Assembly (NCBI GenBank): GCA_021155855.1
Contig: JAJNAZ010000014.1
Location: 1 to 64,000 of the forward strand
DNA length: 64,000 bases
Direction: 5' to 3'
From: Solirubrobacterales bacterium
GTDB taxonomy: Bacteria > Actinomycetota > Thermoleophilia > Solirubrobacterales > 70-9
This document shows positions 41,701 to 50,535 of this stretch, piece after piece; position 1 is the first letter of the stretch; every line of letters begins with the position of its first letter. Below the pieces are notes generated by a model, which saw nothing but the letters and a program-made list of their open reading frames with translations, was not told the DNA's origin and made no database searches. A program made the translations under genes and the position numbers.

Positions 41701-43239
41701 GTGAGCGAGACAAGCTCGACGACAGGCTTCGAAGCGGCGCTCGCCTCGGCACTCGCCGGCGGCCCCGAGCGCCACCATCAAAAGACGGCCGAGCAGGGAA
41801 AGCTTCCCGTGCGCGAGCGGGTCGAGTTGCTGGTCGATCGGGAGTCGTTCGCCGAGGAGGGATTGCTCGCCAACTGGGACGCCGAGGGCCTGGGCGCCGA
41901 CGGCGTGGTCACCGGGCTGGCTCTGGTCGGCGGCCGCAAGGTCTGCCTGATGGCGAACGACCCGACCGTGAAGGCCGGCTCCTGGGGCCCGAAGACGGTG
42001 GAGAAGATCCTCCGGATCCAGGAGCGGGCCCTGCGCCTCGAGGTCCCGATGGTCTACCTGGTCGACTCGGCCGGGGCGCGGATCACCGACCAGGTGCAGA
42101 TGTTCCCCGGTCGCCGCGGCGCCGGGCGGATCTTCTACAACGAGGTGGTGCTCTCGGGCCGCGTGCCGCAAGTGTGTCTTCTGTTCGGCCCCTCCGCCGC
42201 CGGCGGCGCCTACATCCCCGCCTTCTGCGACGTCGTGGTCATGCGCGAGGGCAACGCCTCGATGTACCTCGGCTCGCCGCGCATGGCCGAGATGGTGATC
42301 GGCGAGCGGGTGACGCTCGAGGAGATGGGCGGGGCGAGGATGCACACCGGGGTCTCGGGCTGCGGGCACTTTCTGGTCCGCTCGGACGCCGAGGCGATCG
42401 AGGTCGCCAAGCGCTATCTGTCCTTCATGCCGACCAGTTGGCGCGAGGCGCCGCCTACGGCGCCGCCCGGCGCGCCGGCGAGCGAGCGTCGCGTCTCGGA
42501 GATCGTCCCCACCGACGAGAAGACCGCGTTCGACGTCAACGACCTGCTCGCGGCACTGGTCGACGAGGACTCCTTCTGCGAGGTCCACGCGCGCTGGGCG
42601 AAGGAGGTCGTGGTCGGCTACGGGCGGCTCGATGGCCGGGCGGTGGGGGTGGTCGCCAACCAGCCCAGGCACAAAGGCGGCGTGCTGTTCGTCGACTCGG
42701 CCGACAAGGCGGCGCGGTTCATCATGACCTGCAACGCATTCAACGTGCCGCTGCTCTTTCTCGCCGACGTCCCCGGGTTCATGATCGGGACCGAGGTCGA
42801 GCGCCAGGGAATCATCCGCCACGGGGCGAAGATGATCAGCGCCGTCTCCGAGGCGACCGTGCCGAAGCTTTCGGTGATCGTCCGCAAGGCCTACGGGGCC
42901 GGGCTGTACGCGATGGCCGGGCCGGCGTTCGAGCCCGATTGCTGCATCGCGCTGCCGACCGCGTCGATCGCCGTGATGGGACCGGAGGCGGCGATCAACG
43001 CCGTCTTCTTCAACCAGATCCAGGCGATCGACGACGAGACCGAGCGGGAGCGCTTCGTGCGCTCGAAGCGCGACGAGTACGCCGCCGACATCGACATCCT
43101 GCACCTGGCGTCGGAGATGGTGATCGACGCGGTGATCGAGCCCGACGATCTGCGCGCCGAGCTGATCCGCCGCCTCGCCCTGGCCGAGTCCAAGAACCGG
43201 AACTTCTCCGAGCGCCGCAACCCGATCACCCCGGCGTAG
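41701..43239 (+). CDS. Acyl-CoA carboxylase carboxyltransferase (beta) subunit
   Basis: The 512-residue protein is the biotin-dependent carboxyltransferase half (two crotonase-like domains) of propionyl-, acetyl- or methylcrotonyl-CoA carboxylases. Visible text includes TAEQGKLPVRERVELLVD, YLVDSAGARITDQ, FGPSAAGGAYIPAFCD (first oxyanion region), VSEIVPTDEKTAFDVNDLL and DVPGFMIGTEVERQGIIRHGAKM, with AYGAGLYAMAGPAFEPD (second). GTG 41701. No biotin carboxylase gene is near, so the partner is elsewhere and the substrate open. HMG-CoA lyase nearby would favour methylcrotonyl-CoA. Confidence 0.92.
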   Translation: MSETSSTTGFEAALASALAGGPERHHQKTAEQGKLPVRERVELLVDRESFAEEGLLANWDAEGLGADGVVTGLALVGGRKVCLMANDPTVKAGSWGPKTVEKILRIQERALRLEVPMVYLVDSAGARITDQVQMFPGRRGAGRIFYNEVVLSGRVPQVCLLFGPSAAGGAYIPAFCDVVVMREGNASMYLGSPRMAEMVIGERVTLEEMGGARMHTGVSGCGHFLVRSDAEAIEVAKRYLSFMPTSWREAPPTAPPGAPASERRVSEIVPTDEKTAFDVNDLLAALVDEDSFCEVHARWAKEVVVGYGRLDGRAVGVVANQPRHKGGVLFVDSADKAARFIMTCNAFNVPLLFLADVPGFMIGTEVERQGIIRHGAKMISAVSEATVPKLSVIVRKAYGAGLYAMAGPAFEPDCCIALPTASIAVMGPEAAINAVFFNQIQAIDDETERERFVRSKRDEYAADIDILHLASEMVIDAVIEPDDLRAELIRRLALAESKNRNFSERRNPITPA

Positions 43240-43892
43240 TGGGCCGGCTCGCGCTGGTCGCCGGGAGCTCGCTGCGCGACGCGGCACTTCCCGAGGGCGA
43301 CTGGGAGCGGCTCCAACGCCACGGCGAGACGGCGGCCTACGTGCTGCCGCATCGCATCGACCACGTCGCGAACATGCGCGCGCTCGCTGACGCCGGTTGC
43401 GACCGGGTGCTCGCGCTGGGCTCGGTGGGCGGGCTGAGGCCGGAGCTCGGCCCCGGGACCTTCGTCTGTCCGGACGACTTCATCGCCCTCGACGCCGAGC
43501 CGCTGACCGGGCGCGAGGGCGTCGCCGCACATCGGGTTCCCGGCTTCGATTCCGGTTGGCGAGCCCGGGTCGTGGCCGCGTTCGCCGAGGTGGGCGCCGG
43601 CGCGCCTCGCGACCGCGGGGTCTACTGGCAGTCGCGGGGCCCGCGCCTCGAGACGCCCGCGGAGATCCGTTTCATAGCCCGGCACGCCGACGTGATCGGG
43701 ATGACGATCGCGTCGGAGTCGGTGATCGCCGGCGACCTGGGTCTCAGCTATGCTGCGGTCTGCGTCGTCGACAACCTCGCCAACGGGGTTGGGGACCGGG
43801 AGCTGACGATCGCCGAGCTCGAGCGTGGCCGGGAGCGCAACCGCGCCCTCCTGGTCGAGGCGCTGTCCGGGGTATTGCCGGCCCTGAGTTAG
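43239..43892 (+). CDS. Purine nucleoside phosphorylase family (MTAP/MTI phosphorylase-like)
   Basis: The 217-residue protein starts at GTG 43239, one base overlapping the carboxyltransferase stop. LALVAGSSLRDAALPEGDW, VLALGSVGGLRPELGPGTFVCPDDFIAL, YWQSRGPRLETPAEIRFI and ADVIGMTIASESVIAGDLGL (M-T-x-x-x-E, where MTAP enzymes have M-T..PE) follow the MTAP/PNP phosphorylase plan. It is shorter than human-like MTAP (about 280). The next gene encodes a methylthioadenosine deaminase, so the likely substrate is 5'-methylthioinosine. Confidence 0.85.
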   Translation: MGRLALVAGSSLRDAALPEGDWERLQRHGETAAYVLPHRIDHVANMRALADAGCDRVLALGSVGGLRPELGPGTFVCPDDFIALDAEPLTGREGVAAHRVPGFDSGWRARVVAAFAEVGAGAPRDRGVYWQSRGPRLETPAEIRFIARHADVIGMTIASESVIAGDLGLSYAAVCVVDNLANGVGDRELTIAELERGRERNRALLVEALSGVLPALS

Positions 43893-43921
43893 GGACACTG
43901 CGGACGCTCGGTTAGATTTCG

Positions 43922-45184
43922 GTGATGGCGCTTGCGATTACCGGGGCTCGGCTGAACGGTGAGCAGGTGTGCCTGCGGACCGCCGATGGTCTGATCGAGG
44001 AGCTCGGCGCCGGGGTCGAGCCACGGGCGGACGACGACCGGATAGACGCCACCGGGCTGGCGCTGATCCCGGGGCTCGTCAACGCCCACACCCACGCGGC
44101 AATGACGCTATTTCGCGGCTACGCCGATGACCTGCCGCTGATGGAGTGGCTGGAGCAGCACATCTGGCCGGCCGAGCGGCGGCTCGAGGCCGACGACGTC
44201 TATTGGGGAACACGCCTGGCGTGCCTGGAGATGGCGCGCGCGGGCACGATCCGCTTCTGGGACATGTACTGGAAGCAGGCGGCAACCGCTCGGGCGGTTA
44301 AGGACGCGGGCATGCGCGCGATCGTCGGCGCGCCGCTGATCGACGGCAAGGACCCCGACCAGGCCCCGAGGTTGTTGGCCAAGGCGAGGCGGACGATCGA
44401 GGAGATCGAGGAGGCGGGGCAGGGAGCGGTGCGCCCGGCGCTCGCCCCGCACGCGATCTACACGGTCTCCGAGCCCTCGCTGCGCGGCATCGCCGAGATC
44501 TCCGCGGAGCGCGACGTGCCGGTCGAGATCCATCTCTCCGAGACCGAGCAGGAGGTGACCGACTGCATCGCCGAGACCGGGCTGCGACCTGCCCAGTACC
44601 TCGACCGGACCGGTCTCTTGGGTCCCCGCACCGTGCTCGCCCACTGCGTGTGGCTCGACCAGGCCGAGATCGAGCTGATCGTCGAGCGGGGCGCGACAAT
44701 GGTCACCAACCCGGTCGCCAACCTGAAGCTGGCGGTCGGTGGGGTGTTTCCCTATGCGGCGGCCCGCGCCGCCGGTGCCGAGATCGCGCTCGGCACCGAC
44801 GGTGCCGGCTCGAACAACTCGCTCGACATGCTCGACGACGTGAAGGCGTTCGCCCTGATTCAGAAGCACGTCGCCGCCGACCCCGCTGCGGTCACGGCGG
44901 CCGAGGCCTGGGAGATCGCAACCGGGCAGCGCGCCGAGCTGGTCGGCGGCGGGCCGCTCGCCGCCGGGGCGCCCGCCGATTTCGCGCTCGCCCGCCTGGA
45001 CGCGCCCTCGCTCGCGCTCGGCGAGCTCGACGCCGGCCTCGTCTACGCCGCCGATGCCTCGGCGATCAGGATGACCGTGGTCGCCGGCCGAGTCGTCTAT
45101 CGCCAGGGCGATCGCGCCGAGCTCGACGAGGTGCTCGCCCACGCCCGAGAGCAGGCCGCTCGGTTGGGGCTCGTTCGCAGCTAG
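43922..45184 (+). CDS. mtaD: 5'-Methylthioadenosine/S-adenosylhomocysteine deaminase
   Basis: This amidohydrolase-fold Zn enzyme deaminates MTA or SAH to methylthioinosine or S-inosylhomocysteine. The 420 residues show PGLVNAHTHAAMTLFRGYADDLPLMEWL (metal HxH), LAPHAIYTVSEP, EIHLSETEQEV (His), LAHCVWLD (His) and LGTDGAGSNNSLDML (Asp). The start is GTG 43922 or ATG 43925. Located 29 bases after the phosphorylase gene, the pair gives deamination then phosphorolysis of MTA. The TAG stop is shared with the convergent gene through CTAG. Confidence 0.92.
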   Translation: MMALAITGARLNGEQVCLRTADGLIEELGAGVEPRADDDRIDATGLALIPGLVNAHTHAAMTLFRGYADDLPLMEWLEQHIWPAERRLEADDVYWGTRLACLEMARAGTIRFWDMYWKQAATARAVKDAGMRAIVGAPLIDGKDPDQAPRLLAKARRTIEEIEEAGQGAVRPALAPHAIYTVSEPSLRGIAEISAERDVPVEIHLSETEQEVTDCIAETGLRPAQYLDRTGLLGPRTVLAHCVWLDQAEIELIVERGATMVTNPVANLKLAVGGVFPYAAARAAGAEIALGTDGAGSNNSLDMLDDVKAFALIQKHVAADPAAVTAAEAWEIATGQRAELVGGGPLAAGAPADFALARLDAPSLALGELDAGLVYAADASAIRMTVVAGRVVYRQGDRAELDEVLAHAREQAARLGLVRS

Positions 45185-45744
45185 CGGGTGCCCGCGAGCA
45201 GCTCGGCGGAGTCCGCCACGCTTGCGCCGGCCGCCCGCATCTCCTCGATCGCCCGATCGCCGTCGCCCTCGCTTACCTCGACGGCGCGAATCGCATCGCT
45301 GACGACCGTGACCTCGAAACCCTCCGAGCAGGCGTCGATCGCCGACGCCCGCACGCAGTAGTCGGTTGCCAGCCCGCAGACATAGACCTCACTGACGTCG
45401 CGGTCGCGCATGATCCGGGCCAGATCGGAGTTCTCGAACCCCGAGTAGCCCTCGTCGTCGCGCGCACGGCCGACGTCGACGACCGCCTCGAGGGCGATCT
45501 CGTCCATCGCCGGGTGAAACTGCGCTCCGGGCGTGTCGCGGACGCAGTGCACGGGCCAGGGCCCGCCCTCGGTCTCGAACGAGGCGTGGTCGGGCGGGTG
45601 CCAGTCGCGCGTTGCGACGACGACATCGACCCGGTCCGCGAGCCGCTTGATCGGTTCCGCGATCTGATCGCCGCCGGCGACGGCGAGCGCACCCCCCGGG
45701 GTGAAGTCGTTTTGGAAATCGATGATCAGTAGTGCTCTCGCCAC
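45181..45744 (-). CDS. Isochorismatase/nicotinamidase family hydrolase lacking the usual Lys
   Basis: The 187-residue cysteine-hydrolase fold has the nucleophile in GLATDYCVRAS and the Asp in LIIDFQNDF, plus metal-like TRDWHPPDHASF, as in nicotinamidase. The segment that normally carries the catalytic Lys (xxKGxxxxxxxYSxF) reads VVDVGRARDDEGYSGF, with Val at that place. It may still be active with altered chemistry, or be a non-catalytic or different hydrolase. Start ATG 45744. Its TAG and the mtaD TAG overlap within CTAG. Confidence 0.88.
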   Translation of the reverse strand: MARALLIIDFQNDFTPGGALAVAGGDQIAEPIKRLADRVDVVVATRDWHPPDHASFETEGGPWPVHCVRDTPGAQFHPAMDEIALEAVVDVGRARDDEGYSGFENSDLARIMRDRDVSEVYVCGLATDYCVRASAIDACSEGFEVTVVSDAIRAVEVSEGDGDRAIEEMRAAGASVADSAELLAGTR

Positions 45745-45787
45745 GCCGTCCAGCGTACTCGCCCCCGGTTGCCCCTCCGTGCCCGTC

Positions 45788-47791
45788 CTAGGTCGGCGCG
45801 GCGAGCTTGGCTGACAGCTCGACGAACCAGTCGAGCGCCGCGGGGTTCGCGAGCGAGTCGCGGGAGGCCGCCTGCTCGGGCGGGGTGCCCATCAGGATCC
45901 GCTTCACCGGCACCTCGAGCACCTTCCCGGAGAGGGTTCGCGGGACCTCGGCGATCGCGAACACCTCGTCCGGCACGTGGCGGGGCGAGCACTGCTCGCG
46001 GACCCGGCGCGCGAGCTCCGACCTGAGCTCGTCATCGAGCTCGACGCCCTCGCGCAGGACCACGAATAGCGGCATCCAGCCCTCCGTGCCGGGCCGCGGC
46101 AGATCGACGACGAGGGCGTCGGTGACCTCGCCCACCGACGCCACGGCGCGGTAGATCTCGCTCGTGCCCATCCGTACCCCGGAGCGATTGATTGTCGAGT
46201 CCGAGCGCCCGTAGATGATCGCGGTGCCGCGTGAGGTGATCTCGATCCAATCGCCGTGGCGCCAGATGCCCGGGTACATCTCGAAGTAGGAGGCCCGGTA
46301 GCGCGAACCGTCTTCATCGCCCCAGAGGAAGACCGGCATCGAGGGCAGCGGCTCGGTGAGCACCAGCTCGCCGACCTCGTCGACGACCGAGTTGCCGTCC
46401 TCGTCGAAGGCCTCGACTGCGCAGCCGAGCGACCGACCCTGGAGCTCGCCCCGATAGACGGGGAGGATCGGCACCCCACCGACGAACGCGGTGCAGACGT
46501 CGGTACCGCCGGAGGTCGAGAACAGCCAGGTGTCGGCGCCGACGTGGTCGTAGATCCACTGAAAGCCCTCGGGTGCGAGCGGCGAACCAGTCGAGCCGAC
46601 CGCGCGCAGCGCCGAGAGCTCGCGGCCGACTCCGGGCTCGACCTCGGCCTTCATGCAGGCCGCGACGTAGCTGGCACTGGTCCCGAAGCAGGTGATCCCG
46701 GCGCGGTCGGCGAGCTCCCAGAGGACGCCCATGTCGGGATGGCCCGGGCTGCCGTCGTAGAGCACGATCGAGGCCTCCGTGAGCAGGACGCCGACGAGGA
46801 AGTTCCACATCATCCAGCCGGTGGTCGTGAACCAGAAGACGCGGTCGGACTCCTGCGCGTCGAGGTGGAGGGTGAGCTTCTTCAGCTGCTCGACCAGGAT
46901 CCCGCCGTGTCCGTGGACGATCGCCTTCGGCAGGCCGGTGGTGCCCGAGGAGTACAGCACCCAGAGCGGGTGGTCGAAGCCCACCTGCTCGAAGGCGATC
47001 TCACCCGGCTCGCCTGAGGCCAGCAGCGCATCCCAGGTGGTCGGGTTGCGAAGCACGGTGCGGTCGGGGTCGGGGGCGAGGTACGGCAGCACGACCGTGT
47101 GAGAGACGGTCGGCAGCTCGGCGAGCAGGGCGCCGACCACGTCGGTGCGGTCGAAGTCGCGCCCGTTGTAGCGGTAGCCGTCGACGCAGAAGAGCACCTT
47201 GGGCTCGATCTGGGCGAAACGGTCGACGACGCTCCCGGCGCCGAAGTCGGGCGAGCAGCTGGACCAGCTCGCGCCGATCGACGCGGTGGCGAGAAAGGCG
47301 ATCAGGGTCTCTGGGACGTTCGGCATGTAGGCGACGACCCGGTCCCCAGGCTCGACCCCGAGCGCGCGCAGTGCCGAGGCGCAGCGGGCGACGCGCTCGC
47401 GCAGCTCGCCCCAGGTGAGCGAGTCGAGCTCGCGCAGCTCGGAGGCGTGCTGAACCGCGAGCCGCTCGGCGGGCTTGTCGGCGAGCAGGTTCTCGGCGTA
47501 GTTGAGCCGCGCGCCCGCAAACCATTCGGCGCCGGGCATCTCGCGGCCGGCGAGCACGCGCTCGTACGGCGTCGAAGCCCGGACGCCGAAGAACTCCCAG
47601 ATCGAGGCCCAGAAGTCCTCGAGCTCGTCGGTCGACCACCGCCACAGCGCGGGGTAGTCGCCGTCAAAGTCGAGCCCCCGCGCCTCTTCGAGCCACCGCA
47701 TGTAGCGGGTCAGGTTCGACCGCTCGACGGTCTGCGCCGAGGGAGTCCAGAGCAGGTCGCCTCGCTTGGCGGACGCGGTCGGCTGGCTCAC
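45788..47791 (-). CDS. Acetoacetyl-CoA synthetase
   Basis: The 667-residue adenylate-forming ligase makes acetoacetyl-CoA from acetoacetate, ATP and CoA. LWTPSAQTVERSNLTRYMRWLEEARGLDF is the family-specific N-terminus. The AMP motif is LYSSGTTGLPKAIVHGHGG. FWFTTTGWMMWNFLVG, YGRSDSTINRSGVRMGTSEIYR and the catalytic Lys in PRTLSGKVLEVPVKRIL complete the set. GTG 47791. It links HMG-CoA lyase output to the acetoacetyl-CoA pool and so to 3-hydroxybutyryl-CoA and Ccr. Confidence 0.93.
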   Translation of the reverse strand: MSQPTASAKRGDLLWTPSAQTVERSNLTRYMRWLEEARGLDFDGDYPALWRWSTDELEDFWASIWEFFGVRASTPYERVLAGREMPGAEWFAGARLNYAENLLADKPAERLAVQHASELRELDSLTWGELRERVARCASALRALGVEPGDRVVAYMPNVPETLIAFLATASIGASWSSCSPDFGAGSVVDRFAQIEPKVLFCVDGYRYNGRDFDRTDVVGALLAELPTVSHTVVLPYLAPDPDRTVLRNPTTWDALLASGEPGEIAFEQVGFDHPLWVLYSSGTTGLPKAIVHGHGGILVEQLKKLTLHLDAQESDRVFWFTTTGWMMWNFLVGVLLTEASIVLYDGSPGHPDMGVLWELADRAGITCFGTSASYVAACMKAEVEPGVGRELSALRAVGSTGSPLAPEGFQWIYDHVGADTWLFSTSGGTDVCTAFVGGVPILPVYRGELQGRSLGCAVEAFDEDGNSVVDEVGELVLTEPLPSMPVFLWGDEDGSRYRASYFEMYPGIWRHGDWIEITSRGTAIIYGRSDSTINRSGVRMGTSEIYRAVASVGEVTDALVVDLPRPGTEGWMPLFVVLREGVELDDELRSELARRVREQCSPRHVPDEVFAIAEVPRTLSGKVLEVPVKRILMGTPPEQAASRDSLANPAALDWFVELSAKLAAPT

Positions 47792-47804
47792 GGGCCCGTT
47801 TCTA

Positions 47805-49073
47805 TCACCGCTCCGACGCCGCGACCCGGGCTCGCGGCCGCGGGGACGTCTTCCGCTCGCCGCCGGCCCGCCGGCCGACGTCGTCGTCGAGCCGGCGGAT
47901 CAGCTCGAGCGCGAACCCGTGCGCGCGGTCGAGCGCAGCCGGATCGATCGCCCCGGGGACGTCGCCCGCGGCGTGGTGATTGGCCGGCAGCAGCGCGCCC
48001 CGCTCCAGGCAGGTGATCGTCGTAGCCGGGATTCGCGCGAGGCGTGCCTGCAGCGCGTCGGTGGCGAACCCGTGTCGCAGGGGCGAGGCGCCGAACCGGT
48101 CCGCGCCCTCGGCGTCGGCCTCGGCGATCGCGGCGCAGAGCTCGGTCAGCCGCGAGTCGAGCGCATATGTGACAGCCGGGCCCTCACCGATCGCAAAGCG
48201 GACCTTCCCGGTGCCGACCGAATCGAGGTTGAGGACGTAGGTCGACGACCCGTCGAGCTGCCGCTTGTGGCTGCGTATGAACGAGCGCATGCCCTGCATC
48301 AGACACTCCTCGCCACCGGTGAGCACGACCCAGACGTCGAGTTGCGATGGCTGTTCGGCCTCGAGCTCATCGGCGAGAGACAGCGCCACGGCGACCCCCG
48401 AGGCGTTGTCGTTGGCCCCGGGCACGACGTCGGAGAGGGCGATGTCGACGAGGGCGAACAGGGCGACGAGGAGGACGAGGGTGGGGGGGAGCTGGAACAG
48501 CGAGATCAGGTCTGAATCGACCCCTGCGGCACGGATCGCGAGCACCGGCACCAAGATGGCCAGCGACCAGAAGAGCATCCGGGAAGGGCTGAGCACGAAT
48601 GGCACCGCGTTCGCCACCCGAGCGAAGAGCCGGGTGGTTACCGGCGAGTAGACGGCGCCGGTTCTCGCGGCGTCGAGATGGGCGGTGATCACCACGCGGG
48701 CGGGGGCCTCGGCCCGCTTACCCCTCGAGACGACGTTCTGAGAGGCGCGGCGGAAGAACAGTCGACGGATCAGGTACAGACGCGCGTTGAGGTCGAGGTA
48801 CATCGACGTGGTTGCGAGCAGCGACAGCGCGAAGCCGAGGACCGGTAGCTCGATCGCGACCAGGCTGCCGGCGAGACCGAGCGCACAATGGGCGGCGGAG
48901 ATGAGGCCGACCTGGGGGTGGACGTGGATCGGTTCGACCTCCACCCGCCGGCCGCTCTCCCCTAGCCGTTCGGCCATCCGGTCGGCGGCGCGCCGCTCGG
49001 CGTCGGTTCCGGTGAGCCGGCGCTCGAACGAGCACAGCTCGCGAATGATCTCCATGCGCCCGTCGGCGTCCAC
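47805..49073 (-). CDS. M28-like zinc metallopeptidase with membrane segments
   Basis: The protease-like domain has ITAHLDAARTGAVYSP (His-Asp), GANDNASGVAVALSLADEL (bridging Asp), VVLTGGEECLMQGMRSF (Glu-Glu) and YVLNLDSVG, an M28-type di-zinc site. About 90 residues of hydrophobic sequence interrupt the fold (SLVAIELPVLGFALSLLATT and VPFVLSPSRMLFWSLAILVPV plus LPPTLVLLVALFALVDIAL). It is therefore probably a membrane-embedded or membrane-bound peptidase. GTG 49073 gives 422 residues; ATG 49055 and TTG 49118 are alternatives. It lies 13 bases upstream of the acetoacetyl-CoA synthetase gene on the same strand. Confidence 0.82.
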   Translation of the reverse strand: MDADGRMEIIRELCSFERRLTGTDAERRAADRMAERLGESGRRVEVEPIHVHPQVGLISAAHCALGLAGSLVAIELPVLGFALSLLATTSMYLDLNARLYLIRRLFFRRASQNVVSRGKRAEAPARVVITAHLDAARTGAVYSPVTTRLFARVANAVPFVLSPSRMLFWSLAILVPVLAIRAAGVDSDLISLFQLPPTLVLLVALFALVDIALSDVVPGANDNASGVAVALSLADELEAEQPSQLDVWVVLTGGEECLMQGMRSFIRSHKRQLDGSSTYVLNLDSVGTGKVRFAIGEGPAVTYALDSRLTELCAAIAEADAEGADRFGASPLRHGFATDALQARLARIPATTITCLERGALLPANHHAAGDVPGAIDPAALDRAHGFALELIRRLDDDVGRRAGGERKTSPRPRARVAASER

Positions 49074-49121
49074 GAGCGGGGGATTATCCCTGCGACCGAA
49101 GCTATCGTTCGTTGACAACCA

Positions 49122-49205
49122 GCCGGAGTGGAGGAATCGGCAGACTCGCGGCGCTCAAAACGCCGTGCCCTTCGGGGCGTGTGGGTTCGAATCCCACCTC
49201 CGGCA
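49122..49205 (+). tRNA. tRNA-Leu (anticodon CAA)
   Basis: Acceptor GCCGGAG pairs with CTCCGGC. The anticodon stem CGGCG/CGCCG encloses CTCAAAA (anticodon CAA). The long variable arm (TGCCCTTCGGGGCGT) marks type II tRNA-Leu. T-loop GTTCGAATC. CCA is not encoded. Confidence 0.95.
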
Positions 49206-49208
49206 TGA

Positions 49209-49901
49209 ATGTGTGGCCGCTATACGCTCACAAACCCCGACCCCGCGCGGTTGCGGGGGCGCTTCGACATCCTCGAGTCGATCGAGGTCAAGGACGAGCC
49301 GCGCTTCAACATCGCGCCGACCGACCCGGTGCTGGCGGTGCGCCGGTTCGGTGACGTCCGCGACCTCGGCCGGCTGCGCTGGGGGCTGGTGCCGGGCGTG
49401 TGGGCGGAGAAGAAGGGCCAGCGGCCGTTGATCAATGCCCGGGTCGAGACGTTGGCGACGCAAGCGGCGTTCGCCGACTCGTTTCGCGAGCGTCGCTGCC
49501 TGATCCCCGCCGACGGCTTCTACGAGTGGCTCAGCGACGAGCGGGGCAAGCGCCCGCTCTGGTTCAGCCGGCCCGACGGCCACCTGTTCGCATTCGCCGG
49601 GATCTGGGCGGAACTGCGGCGCCGAGGAAGCGACGAGGTGCTGCACAGCTGCGCGATCGTCACCTGTCCGCCCAACGGGCTGATGCGACCGATCCATGAC
49701 CGGATGCCGGTGATCCTCGATCCCGCCGCCGAGAGCGACTGGCTGGACCCCGACCGCGCCCCCGGCGATCTGCTCGAGCTGCTCGTCCCGGCGCCCGACG
49801 ACGCCCTGGTCACGCGTGATGTCTCCGACTTGGTCAACAATGTGCGCGAGGACGGCCCGGCGCTGATCGAGCCCCGCGAGGAGCAGGGCGCGCTGTTCTA
49901 G
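49209..49901 (+). CDS. SOS response-associated peptidase (SRAP, YedK/HMCES family)
   Basis: SRAP proteins form a covalent link through Cys2 with abasic sites in single-stranded DNA and shield them. The 230-residue protein starts MCGRYTL (Cys2). FNIAPTDPVLAV (active-site Asn), WGLVPGVW, INARVETL and CLIPADGFYEW follow, as does LMRPIHDRMPVIL with the catalytic His. ATG 49209 is only 3 bases after the tRNA-Leu discriminator base. The mRNA is therefore probably released by tRNA 3' processing and translated as a leaderless or near-leaderless message. Confidence 0.94.
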   Translation: MCGRYTLTNPDPARLRGRFDILESIEVKDEPRFNIAPTDPVLAVRRFGDVRDLGRLRWGLVPGVWAEKKGQRPLINARVETLATQAAFADSFRERRCLIPADGFYEWLSDERGKRPLWFSRPDGHLFAFAGIWAELRRRGSDEVLHSCAIVTCPPNGLMRPIHDRMPVILDPAAESDWLDPDRAPGDLLELLVPAPDDALVTRDVSDLVNNVREDGPALIEPREEQGALF

Positions 49902-49913
49902 TGAGCGCCGGCC

Positions 49914-50450
49914 TCAGGCGGGCGCGGGGGCGGCGCCGCTGCGCTCGCCCTCGCCGTGGAGGGGCTGACCGCCGATCGGGCGCTCCTCCTCGACGTGCCA
50001 TTCCTGGCTGAAGCCGATCATCGCGACGATCACCAGCAGCAGCTGCACGGGGACGACGATCAGGGTCAAGAGACCGATCAGGTCCTCCGGCAGCGCCGGT
50101 GAGTCGAGGCCCTCCTTGTCGCGGGCGAACCACTCGGGCGCCGCGATCGCGGCGAAGATCGCGAGGATGATCGCCAGCGCCGCGGCGACCGGCAGAATGC
50201 CACGGTTCCAGCGGGCGACGAGAAAGGCGAAGAGGACGTAGAGCGCGGCCCAGAGGATGGTCATCACCGCCACGCTGGTGCCGAGCAGCCGCTCCCAGCC
50301 GCCGATCGTGATCACGAGCAACAGTCCGGCGCTGACCAGCAGGACGAACGCGATGACGACCTTCATCGTCTTGCACTCGGCCTTCTCCCTGTTCGGACGC
50401 CAGAGCTCGTAGCCCGGGCGGGCTTCCGCAACCTGCATCGCCGCAAGCAT
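49914..50450 (-). CDS. Hypothetical four-span membrane protein
   Basis: The product has hydrophobic segments KVVIAFVLLVSAGLLLVITI, AVMTILWAALYVLFAFLVA, LPVAAALAIILAIFAAIA and LLTLIVVPVQLLLVIVAMIG, separated by short charged loops. ATG 50450 is used here (178 residues); ATG 50438 and ATG 50345 (MKVVIAFVLL) are alternatives. The tail is polar (EEERPIGGQPLHGEGE). No family is recognised; its compact size suggests a small membrane accessory protein. It converges with the SRAP gene. Confidence 0.7.
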   Translation of the reverse strand: MLAAMQVAEARPGYELWRPNREKAECKTMKVVIAFVLLVSAGLLLVITIGGWERLLGTSVAVMTILWAALYVLFAFLVARWNRGILPVAAALAIILAIFAAIAAPEWFARDKEGLDSPALPEDLIGLLTLIVVPVQLLLVIVAMIGFSQEWHVEEERPIGGQPLHGEGERSGAAPAPA

Positions 50451-50535
50451 AAGCGCTCCGGCGCCCCCGCGCGACGGTCCAGCGGGCGTTTCTGGTCTCT
50501 GGATCGACGCGCCCACGACCGTACAATTCGACCGA

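Noticed and set aside
39718-43287. Very long open frame on the minus strand across the acetyltransferase, hbd, divIVA and carboxyltransferase genes
   Set aside because: It is antisense to several clear genes, has the compositional pattern expected from high GC third positions, and contains no domain.
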